A model generated the notes under the pieces. It saw only the letters and a program-made list of their open reading frames with translations, ran no database searches and had not been told where the DNA came from. From the NCBI GenBank assembly GCA_036752825.1, contig DAIORV010000026.1:1-22056 (forward strand): DNA of 22,056 nucleotides. The letters are read 5' to 3'. The DNA comes from UBA5177 sp002413265. GTDB taxonomy: Bacteria; Chloroflexota; UBA5177. Within the stretch, counting starts at the first letter, position 1, and every line of letters starts with the position of its first letter. This document shows, piece by piece, positions 5,882 to 13,255 of this stretch. The translations under genes and the position numbers were made by a program.

Positions 5882-7381
5882 GTGCGTACAGCCCTCATTC
5901 GCCGGCCGCTGGCTCTTTCGTTGATCGCGGTTATCGCTTTCGCGGCGGCGCTGCTTCAGAATGCAGCTCAGGTGGCAAGTACACGCGCTCAGACGCAGCA
6001 GCAGTTCACCGGGCAGGTAGTGAATATCTGCGGGATTGTCACCGATTACACGGCTTCCTCCGCGTCCGCCGCCGGATCCATGTCGTTCAAAGAAAATAAT
6101 GTCACCACATCGCTCGGCATCCCGCCGAACCTCTCTTTTGTCGGCATAGGACCGTCCGTCGTTGGTTCCGACATGTGTCTCACCGGCGTCATAAACGCTT
6201 CCGGCCAGATCATAAGTGCGTTCATCAAGCAGAACGTGTCTCAGTCGGCAACGACCTGCGGTGTAGTAAACGCGTGGACCCCATCGACCACGACCAGCCT
6301 GGGCTTGATCACGATCGGAGGGAACACCTATCCGATAGCCTTCGGAACCTCTTTCCAGGGCACGTTCGGCATCAGTAGCAACATCTGTCTGGCTCTCACG
6401 GTCAATGGACTGGGGCAGATCACGGCCGGTGCGGCTCAAGCGAACTCGAGCACAACGCCGTCTATCGTTCCTGTCGAGCTATGCGGTACCGTCACCACGT
6501 TTACTGCTCCGACGGCAACCACGACAGGCTCCCTCGCGTTCAGCTTGAATGGAGCCACCTACTCTTACACGCTGCCTGCCGGAGGCACGATCTCCGGGAC
6601 CGGACCGATCCAGGTGGGGCAGGCTTTCTGCATGATCGCTCCGGTCAGCACCGGTAACGTCATCGCTGGGTCGTTTCTCCTGGCCACAGACTTCACCACG
6701 AATGTTGTCGTTTGCGGCGTGCTTCATGACTACCATGCCGGCACCGCCAACTCTTTGGGGTCAGTCACCCTCGGCTCATCCACCATTCCCATCAGCTACG
6801 GCACGTCGATCACCGGTGACGTCATGGCAATTTCCAGCACCTACTGCATAACCGGCGCCGTCAATGGACTGGGTCAGCTACGCAGCGGAGTCGCTGCCCT
6901 GGTCGCCCTGCCGACGGCGACATTGACGCCCTTTCCGACGGCTTCATCGGTGGCCACGGCGACCGGCACACCCGTACCTGCAACGGCGACAGCAACCCCG
7001 ACCAACACTCCAGTGCCGGCCACGGCCACCAGTACTGCCACGGCCACCGCCACTAACACTCCGATTCCACCCCCACCGGCCATCGCTTCTTTCTTGTCGA
7101 CCTCCGTAAAGTACGGCGTCATCCGGATGGGCACACGGGAGACTCTGACTGCACAAGCGGGTTTCGCCGGGCCGCAGCGGATAGTCGTCCACGTGTACTT
7201 CGCCACCGGATTGCAGACGGCTTTCAACGGCCACACGAATTCGAAAGGTCGCTGGACAAAGTCCTTTGCCATCCCGCGCAACACCATCAGTCAGTACTCG
7301 AGTGTGGCGGTCGTGACCTTCCAGATCTTCAAGAACCATACATCCGCCAAGGACTTCCAGACCTTCCGCGTAGTCCGGTAG
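5882..7381 (+). CDS. Secreted protein with four two-cysteine repeats
   Basis: A 499-residue exported protein of unknown function. Residues 1-35 form a signal peptide (basic start, hydrophobic core LSLIAVIAFAAALL, then a likely cleavage near TRAQ). Four repeats of 75-77 residues follow, each starting with a Cys-Gly pair and holding one more Cys: C50/C99, C126/C169, C201/C250 and C278/C322. A Thr/Pro/Ala-rich linker (about 344-400) leads to a C-terminal beta-rich domain (about 401-499) with no cysteine. Each repeat may close one disulfide outside the cell. The GTG at 5882 is chosen because GGAGG at 5871-5875 lies 6 nt upstream; a TTG at 5867 is within that site and unlikely. No membrane anchor or sortase motif is seen at the C-terminus. 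Adhesion or an envelope role is possible but not shown. Confidence 0.8.
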   Translation: MRTALIRRPLALSLIAVIAFAAALLQNAAQVASTRAQTQQQFTGQVVNICGIVTDYTASSASAAGSMSFKENNVTTSLGIPPNLSFVGIGPSVVGSDMCLTGVINASGQIISAFIKQNVSQSATTCGVVNAWTPSTTTSLGLITIGGNTYPIAFGTSFQGTFGISSNICLALTVNGLGQITAGAAQANSSTTPSIVPVELCGTVTTFTAPTATTTGSLAFSLNGATYSYTLPAGGTISGTGPIQVGQAFCMIAPVSTGNVIAGSFLLATDFTTNVVVCGVLHDYHAGTANSLGSVTLGSSTIPISYGTSITGDVMAISSTYCITGAVNGLGQLRSGVAALVALPTATLTPFPTASSVATATGTPVPATATATPTNTPVPATATSTATATATNTPIPPPPAIASFLSTSVKYGVIRMGTRETLTAQAGFAGPQRIVVHVYFATGLQTAFNGHTNSKGRWTKSFAIPRNTISQYSSVAVVTFQIFKNHTSAKDFQTFRVVR

Positions 7382-7401
7382 AGACGAGTCCGTGGGCGGG
7401 C

Positions 7402-7423
7402 CGAGGTTGCGTCTTCAACCTCG
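7402..7423 (+). terminator. Candidate terminator hairpin after the secreted protein gene
   Basis: A perfect 8-bp stem (CGAGGTTG, 7402-7409, with CAACCTCG, 7416-7423) around a 6-nt loop lies 20 nt after the stop codon. It is followed by a T-rich but broken stretch (TTCCGTCTCCTTT), so it may be an imperfect intrinsic terminator. It lies between two convergent genes. Confidence 0.45.
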
Positions 7424-7468
7424 TTCCGTCTCCTTTGCTTGGCGAAGCACCATATGGGCGGAGTCAGG

Positions 7469-8002
7469 TCAGTTCGACATCTCTTCACGCGGTACGAAGA
7501 GTCCGGCTGACCTGCAATGCCGTTCGTGCGCATCCAGACCCGCTTGCGAGCACATGCCGGAGCAATTCAGGCATCTGCCCTCCTCGATCTGGCCGCACCA
7601 GCAACGAGGACAATGCCGGCCGGCGGGAGGCTTCCATTCGGCGACGTGCTCCCAGCGAGTCGCATCGTCGCTTGGCAACGGTGCTTGAAAGCTCTGCACC
7701 ACAAGCAGCCCGGGCCCGGGGTTCCTCAGACCATGAAGCGTCCCGCGGGTTCGTAGGAAGGTGTGTCCTTGCGGCAGGTCGACGAAATCCCCGTTCACCA
7801 GCATCTCGGCATCGCCCGACAGAGCCGAAAAGTATTCGTCCGAATCTAGATGCCGGTGCGGAGCCATGGCCTGGCCAGGCAAGAAATGCAGAATGCTCAG
7901 CAACCCCGCACCCACACAGCCGAACGGAATCTCGCGCCCGTAGCCTTCGACCGTTGCACTCACCGTGCGGACCGTCTTCACGACGCCACGCGCTTCCAGC
8001 AT
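7469..8002 (-). CDS. Cupin protein with Cys-rich C-terminal tail
   Basis: A 177-residue protein with a single cupin barrel at about 30-105. The metal-binding set is visible as H49, H51 and E56 (PHRHLDSDEYF) plus H90 (GTLHGLRNPG), so a bound metal is likely. Such cupins may be enzymes or small-molecule sensors; the ligand is unknown. Residues 130-163 add a tail with seven cysteines (131, 134, 136, 144, 147, 151, 163) including CPRC and CLNC pairs, probably a zinc-binding domain. The ATG at 8002 is fixed by GGAGG about 5 nt upstream; the frame continues open further upstream but that part is not cupin-like. It follows the DUF4188-like gene by 76 nt on the same strand. Confidence 0.8.
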   Translation of the reverse strand: MLEARGVVKTVRTVSATVEGYGREIPFGCVGAGLLSILHFLPGQAMAPHRHLDSDEYFSALSGDAEMLVNGDFVDLPQGHTFLRTRGTLHGLRNPGPGLLVVQSFQAPLPSDDATRWEHVAEWKPPAGRHCPRCWCGQIEEGRCLNCSGMCSQAGLDAHERHCRSAGLFVPREEMSN

Positions 8003-8078
8003 CGACGCCTCCGAATGGACATGAATGTACCACACCGGCTCAGGAAGGCCGAACCCCCAGGTCACCGGATTTCGATAT

Positions 8079-8561
8079 CTACTCGGCCACTTCCGCTTCC
8101 TCGCTGAAACGGCGCATTCGCTCCTTGGACCGTCCCTCACCTTGCGCCGGCAGTAATGACGAAAAGGCCGCGGGCCCTACCGGTTTCGCCCCTGGCTCGA
8201 AAACGGCCTCGGCGGCCTTCACTTGATAGATCTCGTGATAGAAACCCAAGCCTTGATCACTGTGACTGACGAGCCATTTCCACCAGCGTCCATGTGGCAG
8301 AAGACGCGCGTACCTATCGAGATCCGCATAGCTGCGCCAGTAGAGCATGACGACCGGACCTTCCTCAGTCATCAAGCCTCGGCTGTGGAGCAGTCCTTCA
8401 GCTCCCTGAAGTGACGGATCGATCTCGTCGCCGATACCGGAATCTTCATACAATCGCCGACCCTCTTCCGTGAGGTATTGCACGCCGAAGAGAGCCACGC
8501 AGAGCTGAGGATGCTCCCAGAGTGCCGCGACATAGCTGCCATCGGGCGGAGTCTCAGTCAT
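8079..8561 (-). CDS. DUF4188-like (monooxygenase-fold) protein
   Basis: A 160-residue cytoplasmic protein resembling the DUF4188 family, which is related to dimeric alpha/beta-barrel haem- or antibiotic-monooxygenase folds. Typical features are the middle segment VMLYWRSYADLDRYAR (about 71-86), a His-containing GRWWKWLVSH stretch, and the GFYHEIYQV strand (about 106-114), followed by a charged tail after residue 138. The ATG at 8561 has GGAGG 7 nt upstream. It is followed by the cupin gene on the same strand and is divergent from the CorA-family gene. Its reaction is not known, and the family call is from memory of the motif pattern. Confidence 0.65.
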   Translation of the reverse strand: MTETPPDGSYVAALWEHPQLCVALFGVQYLTEEGRRLYEDSGIGDEIDPSLQGAEGLLHSRGLMTEEGPVVMLYWRSYADLDRYARLLPHGRWWKWLVSHSDQGLGFYHEIYQVKAAEAVFEPGAKPVGPAAFSSLLPAQGEGRSKERMRRFSEEAEVAE

Positions 8562-8704
8562 TCGCTCGCCTCCAAGGTCGGTGCGACTAGCATATACTCT
8601 GCGACCTCGAATCCAATCAGCCGAAGGTCAGACAGTCCCTCCGTTTCCCAAGGCAGACGTACACTTGCCCATGGGACTGAATCTTCCGCACGCGAGCACT
8701 AGCC

Positions 8705-9742
8705 GTGGCTAGCTCCGTTCTGGCGCCCGGTGATCTGGAGCGGCAAACCGAAGAGAAGCGCTCCGTCCTGCCAACCTGCAAGGTGTATCGCAACGGCCAA
8801 TCGTCGCACGGAGTCGCCCACCTCTCAGAGATAAGCGAGGTTCTGAAAGAGGAAGGCTCGCTCGTCTGGCTGGATGTCGTGGATCCAGGGCCGAACGACC
8901 TCAAGCTGCTGCAGGCCGAGTTCGATCTCCACCCGCTCGCTGTGGAAGACGCCATGCACGCTCACGAGCGGCCAAAGATCGAGAGCTACGATTCCTACTG
9001 GTTTCTCGTCGTTCAAGGGACGACGCTCAGTGAGGACAACATTATCTTTCACGAGATAGCAATCTTCGCGGGGACGAACTTCTTGGTCACTGTACGGCAC
9101 AGTCCGGTGTACGGATTGGAAGAGATCGAGAAGCGATGGCATGCGCATCCGGAAGAGCTTAAGCGTGGCGCCGGCTTTCTGCTCTACACGATCCTCGATA
9201 CGGTGGTGGACGGCTACCTACCTGTGTCCCAGACCTTTCAAGATCGCGTTGACGAGCTCGAGGAGGCTCTGTTTGCGGGACGCTCACAAGATGCAGAAGT
9301 GCTACCGCGCGTGTTCGGAATGAAGAAGGATGCCCAACGATTTCGCTGGGCGGTGCTGCCCATGCGTGACATCCTCAACCCGATCATCCGTCAGGATCTG
9401 GAGCTCGTCGGCCGCGAAGATCTCGCGTACTTCCGTGACGTCTACGATCACGCCGTCCTGGTAATCGACCAGCTCGACACGCTCCGAGACCTCGTAAACA
9501 GCGCTCTTGAGATCCATCTGTCGGTCGTGGCAAATCGCCAAAATGATGTCTCGAAGCAGTTGACGGTCATCGCTACCATATTCCTGCCGCTGACCTTCGT
9601 TACCGGCTTTTTTGGCCAGAATTTCGCCTTTCTTGTCGGTCACATCGGGGGCACCGACGCCTTCATCGGCTGGGGCCTGGGCACGGAGCTGTTGACGATC
9701 GGCCTGACCCTCGGATACTTCAAGTGGAAGGGCTGGTTCTGA
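8705..9742 (+). CDS. corA: CorA-family divalent cation transporter
   Basis: A 345-residue membrane protein of the CorA/ZntB family, which forms pentameric channels for Mg2+ or other divalent cations in the inner membrane. The long cytoplasmic domain (1-280) contains the family EDAMHAHERPKIE segment (about 81-93). Two helices close the protein (about 284-304 and 319-338), with a basic end (FKWKGWF). The loop signature after the first helix reads Gly-Gln-Asn (304-306) in place of the classical Gly-Met-Asn, so the ion may differ from Mg2+. The GTG start at 8705 has no clear ribosome site, and the true start could be slightly downstream. It converges on the diguanylate cyclase gene with one base between them. 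Confidence 0.85.
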   Translation: MASSVLAPGDLERQTEEKRSVLPTCKVYRNGQSSHGVAHLSEISEVLKEEGSLVWLDVVDPGPNDLKLLQAEFDLHPLAVEDAMHAHERPKIESYDSYWFLVVQGTTLSEDNIIFHEIAIFAGTNFLVTVRHSPVYGLEEIEKRWHAHPEELKRGAGFLLYTILDTVVDGYLPVSQTFQDRVDELEEALFAGRSQDAEVLPRVFGMKKDAQRFRWAVLPMRDILNPIIRQDLELVGREDLAYFRDVYDHAVLVIDQLDTLRDLVNSALEIHLSVVANRQNDVSKQLTVIATIFLPLTFVTGFFGQNFAFLVGHIGGTDAFIGWGLGTELLTIGLTLGYFKWKGWF

Positions 9743-9743
9743 C

Positions 9744-10661
9744 CTATCGCTGTGAGAACGATTTCTTTCCGCGTTTGTGTTCGTACATGCGCGCATCGGC
9801 CACCGCCAAAAGATCCCGGCCCGTCTTCCCGTCCCCAGGCCAGTACGACGCCCCGACGCTAATCGCAAGAGGAAACGGGAACTCCCGTGACTCCTGAGCC
9901 GCGCCATCGGACAGACGTGCGCTGATCGCGGTGACAGCCGCCTTGGTCTCTGCCTCCGCCGTACCTGTAAGCAGCAGTACAAACTCGTCTCCGCCGAAGC
10001 GGCAAGCAAAATCGTATGGTCTGAGTGCTCTCTGCACGATGGTTCCGATAGCCCTAATGGCCGCGTCTCCTCGCTCATGTCCGTATCTGTCATTCATTGC
10101 CTTGAGGTTGTCGAGATCGAGAAACATGAGTGCCATGGCCGTGCGATTGCGCTCGGCTCTAGCCACCTCCCGCTCGAGCGCCTCCTCGAAAGTCTGTCTA
10201 TTTGGCAGCCCCGAAATTGGGTCGCGGGCGGCGGTGCGCTCGTAGTCGAGCAGGGTGCCAATGTGAGCCGCCGCCTTCACGGCGATCTCCAGCTCGAAGG
10301 TCGAGTATTCTCTTCCTCCACGCCGGTTGGTTGCATTTAGCACGCCTTCGACACCTCTGGACGTCGAGATCGGAACGGACACGAAAGTGCGGCCGGCGAT
10401 TCTGCCGAGCAGTGAATGCCCTGTCTGGTACACGGTTCCTGCGATACCCTCGCCTTTCTGAACTCGTATCGTCGGCACCAGGGGCTCGGGCATCCCTACA
10501 TGGCAAGCCACGATCAGGTGGGGTTCACCATGCTCACGCAGCAAAAGGCTGCACCGTTCCGACTCCAGAAGGTCGACCGCCGTCTGGAAAGCGGACTGGA
10601 CTGGGTCCGCGCCCGGCAGGTCCCGCGTTGGTTCAACACTGCCGTCGCTGGTCTCGCTCAC
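9744..10661 (-). CDS. GAF-GGDEF diguanylate cyclase
   Basis: A 305-residue signalling enzyme expected to make cyclic di-GMP from two GTP. Residues about 18-138 form a GAF sensor domain and about 145-303 a GGDEF domain. The active-site sequence GGDEF is intact at 223-227, together with DPISGLPNR at the domain start and FLDLDNLKAMND for metal and nucleotide binding. The inhibitory product-binding site RxxD is present as RPYD at 214-217, exactly five residues before GGDEF, so product feedback is likely. It has no membrane span. The start is GTG at 10661, which overlaps the stop of the preceding gene (GTGA), so it is probably translated by coupling; no strong ribosome site is visible. The GAF ligand is unknown. 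Confidence 0.92.
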   Translation of the reverse strand: MSETSDGSVEPTRDLPGADPVQSAFQTAVDLLESERCSLLLREHGEPHLIVACHVGMPEPLVPTIRVQKGEGIAGTVYQTGHSLLGRIAGRTFVSVPISTSRGVEGVLNATNRRGGREYSTFELEIAVKAAAHIGTLLDYERTAARDPISGLPNRQTFEEALEREVARAERNRTAMALMFLDLDNLKAMNDRYGHERGDAAIRAIGTIVQRALRPYDFACRFGGDEFVLLLTGTAEAETKAAVTAISARLSDGAAQESREFPFPLAISVGASYWPGDGKTGRDLLAVADARMYEHKRGKKSFSQR

Positions 10662-12169
10662 GGATGTTTGTGGTTCTTACCGCGGCCGCGACCGTGCGGG
10701 TCGCCAGATTTTCCGGGATGCTCTTGATCCGTGGGCGGTGCGGTCGGTTGGGCAGGCACCACCGTCGGTGCCGCCGCAGGTAGAGATGGCAAGCTCAAAG
10801 GCGGGTTGGACGCGATGGCAGCGGTTTGAGATGGCGGAGTGGCGACACTCCTCGATGCAGGAGCGCTGACCACGGGAGAGGCGTGCCCGGCAGGGGCTGG
10901 GCGTGAAGCGGGCGGTGGGGGCGGAGGCGGTGGGGGCGGACCAGATCGCCGCACGACGGTAGTTGGCCGCGGTCGCGAAGGCGCTGTCGGTACCCTTGCG
11001 GGTGTTGACCGTCGGGTGGCCAGGGCTCGCCGCCCAACCGACGGCACGCGATCCGCCGGCTGCTGCGCGATGACTGCCGAAGTGGTTGCCGCCGAAGTGG
11101 TCGACGGCGATCTATACGACTTCAAAGAGCTCGTTGACTGGATAGGCTGAGCCGCGGCCACGAGAGCGTGTCGCCGCCTGGACGTGGATGCTCGCGCAAT
11201 GACCACATGCCGGGAAGGCCGGCGCACCAGGAATGACCCGAACGCTCGCGGGCCGACATAGTTTTTCGCGCCTCGCACGACTGCTGCCACCGTCCACCGG
11301 TGTCTCCCTGCTCCGACTGGGATCCGAGTACAGCTGGAGCGAACTGTACGAGGAGCAATTCCTGACACGGTCAGGTGGTATTCGATGGCTTTCAGAACCG
11401 GTTTCCAACAGAGCGTGACGTTGCCGGGCCTGAGTCGCGACGAGCTTGGAACGCTGAGTGCCACGGGACGGCCAACCGGAGGCGACCCGACAGCAAAGTC
11501 AGAGGTCGGTCCGTAAGCAGTCCATCGACCTTGAAACAGAGCCTGAACGCGCCAGAAGTACTTTTGCGCACCGACGACGCGCATTCGATAGGAAGGGCGA
11601 GCGACTGAGATGACCTTCGCACTCGCGCTACTCGACGTCCAGAGCCGAATTCGATACTGCCTCGCGCCCGTCACGTGCTTCCATTGCAGCACGACTTGCT
11701 CACCGTTCTGGAAAGGTGAACCGCTCGCAACCGTGCCGCTGATACTCACCGGTGGAGGCGTCGCGGCAGAGTGGTTGGTGAGCTGCCGGGCCAACGCTCC
11801 GGCCAATATCAAGCTCAACAACACTGCGGTCACGCCTGCCGCCGCCCAGGGCCACCTGTGTGACCCTGCGCGAGAGCTAGTCGCAATCCGAGGACGCTCC
11901 GGACGAATGTACCGTTCGGGAGTCGGAACGGAAACGGATTGGACCGGCATGGCACTCAGGACCTTTAGGTCGTAGGCCTCCCGAGTCTCCCGTCCCGAGA
12001 GCAGGTCCCTTCGGATCGCTCTTACCTGATTCCAGAGGACTCGGGCCCGATCCGGGTCCTTCCGCGTCGCCTGTTGGGCTTCTTCCACCAATCGTTCGAG
12101 CGCGGCGCGAACCGAGGAGGTAGACGCCGTGAGCTCGAGACCGAGAGCCTGATAGTGGTTTTCGCCCAT
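10658..12169 (-). CDS. Membrane protein with J-like domain, FnIII-like repeats and Pro-rich tail
   Basis: A 503-residue protein with an unusual build. Residues 5-70 look like a J-domain (YQALGLELTAS at the start, LLSGRETREAYDLKV at the end), but the His-Pro-Asp signature needed to stimulate DnaK is absent. A basic segment leads to one membrane helix (about 108-128). Outside follow two fibronectin-III-like units (about 140-227 and 233-316), with QYRIRLW/YFWRVQA and EYHLTV/HRWTVAA strand pairs. The rest (317-503) is Ser/Thr/Pro/Ala-rich with ten prolines in a row at 411-420 and a basic His-rich end. The probable topology is J-like domain inside and repeats outside. Its ATG at 12169 shares one base with the stop of the upstream GAF gene. 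Function is unknown. Confidence 0.75.
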   Translation of the reverse strand: MGENHYQALGLELTASTSSVRAALERLVEEAQQATRKDPDRARVLWNQVRAIRRDLLSGRETREAYDLKVLSAMPVQSVSVPTPERYIRPERPRIATSSRAGSHRWPWAAAGVTAVLLSLILAGALARQLTNHSAATPPPVSISGTVASGSPFQNGEQVVLQWKHVTGARQYRIRLWTSSSASAKVISVARPSYRMRVVGAQKYFWRVQALFQGRWTAYGPTSDFAVGSPPVGRPVALSVPSSSRLRPGNVTLCWKPVLKAIEYHLTVSGIAPRTVRSSCTRIPVGAGRHRWTVAAVVRGAKNYVGPRAFGSFLVRRPSRHVVIARASTSRRRHALVAAAQPIQSTSSLKSYRSPSTTSAATTSAVIAQQPADRVPSVGRRALATRRSTPARVPTAPSRPRPTTVVRRSGPPPPPPPPPPASRPAPAGHASPVVSAPASRSVATPPSQTAAIASNPPLSLPSLPAAAPTVVPAQPTAPPTDQEHPGKSGDPHGRGRGKNHKHP

Positions 12170-13074
12170 TAGCTGCCGTCTCCGCGCTCGGCGCTGGCGG
12201 GCCCGACGCTTTCTTCAATGAGCGGTCGTAGTGCGCTTTCGGTACGACTTCTCTCCACCGCCAGAGCCATCAAAGCAGTCGCTCTCTCTGCCTCTTCGGG
12301 ACCTCGAGCCCAGCCAACCTGAATCATCAGCCCAGGCTCCAAAGGGAAGACCGCCCGCCGCGTGACCTCGAGAATTCTGCCTGTTAGGCTTTCCGGAGAA
12401 CTCGCTCCCGGCACCAGAAGTGCAAGCCCTCCCTCCTGGCGGCCGACCAGGTCATAACCACGCGTGACCGATTGCACGGCGGCTCCGGCACTGCGCAACA
12501 ATGCCGCAACGTCTCTCGGGCCTACGCGCTTTGCCGAATCTCTGGTCTGGAGGAGCTGGATCACGATCAGCATGAAGGCTTCGCCGCTCCGGCTGCTTCG
12601 CGAGAGCTCGCGCTCGACTTGCTCTGTAAAGGCGTGCTCGTCCGGAAACCCCGTGTCCTGGTCGATGCCGCTGTCCGCTTGGTGAAGCAGCTGGCCGAGG
12701 TGTGAGGCTACGGAACATGCGGACTCCAGATCCTCGTCGCTCAGATCCATTCCGGTGATGCGGCCACCAGTAAGATTCAGCACTCCCACTACGCCTCGCG
12801 AGTTGTGCACCGGCACGCTAATAAATCTTGTCCCCGACGCCTCGCCGATGAAGGCCACATCCCGCTCCAGGACCAAGCCTGCCACTCCTTGACCCGCCGC
12901 GACATGGATTGAGGAAACGAGGTCGGGATCGAGTCCGACGGACGAGTGAACGGTCATCCCCGGTGAGAGTCGGTCGGAAACGAGTAAGCTTGCCCGATTG
13001 ACCCGAAACAACCGCGCGGCCGCCAGAAAAGCCCAGCGGACGGCGTCTCCGGCAGCGTCATCTAAATCCAGCAA
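12169..13074 (-). CDS. GAF protein with degenerate GGDEF domain
   Basis: A 301-residue paralogue of the diguanylate cyclase two genes downstream. The GAF domain (about 10-132) shares GVAG, FISVPV and SRGVVGVLN with it. The second domain (about 137-290) keeps the fold markers (TGFPDEHAF, YDLVGRQ), but the active-site loop reads EGGLA at 214-218 instead of GGDEF and the metal-binding FLDLD is replaced by VIQLL, so it should not make cyclic di-GMP. The RxxD site is still present as RGYD at 205-208 with normal spacing, so it may bind the nucleotide. The TTG at 13074 is the only standard start before an upstream in-frame stop and its ribosome site is weak. It is the first gene of the operon. Confidence 0.75.
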   Translation of the reverse strand: MLDLDDAAGDAVRWAFLAAARLFRVNRASLLVSDRLSPGMTVHSSVGLDPDLVSSIHVAAGQGVAGLVLERDVAFIGEASGTRFISVPVHNSRGVVGVLNLTGGRITGMDLSDEDLESACSVASHLGQLLHQADSGIDQDTGFPDEHAFTEQVERELSRSSRSGEAFMLIVIQLLQTRDSAKRVGPRDVAALLRSAGAAVQSVTRGYDLVGRQEGGLALLVPGASSPESLTGRILEVTRRAVFPLEPGLMIQVGWARGPEEAERATALMALAVERSRTESALRPLIEESVGPASAERGDGS

Positions 13075-13255
13075 AAAGTAAAACCGTCCTGTGTGGAGTC
13101 GGGGTCAGGTCGGCGCCGATTTCAAAGCGCGTTGTCAAGAAGCCTGACGTATCATAGCGCCTCCAGATGCCACTGGGACAGGGTTTCAGCCTCCCTGGCT
13201 GGTATCTTCGTCAGGAAACCCGGCACCTTCTGACTCTCGGGCGCGGAGGAGCCTC

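Noticed and set aside
5792..6439. Minus-strand open frame (215 codons)
   Set aside because: Antisense to the signal peptide and first repeats of the secreted protein, which has clear internal repeats and a strong ribosome site.
7435..8226. Long plus-strand open frame (263 codons)
   Set aside because: It lies opposite the cupin gene, which has a clear metal motif and ribosome site; the translated frame is Arg/Ser/Pro-rich with no family features.
10839..11150. Gly-rich plus-strand frame with a run of glycines
   Set aside because: It is the complement of the polyproline tract of the membrane protein gene; no independent support.
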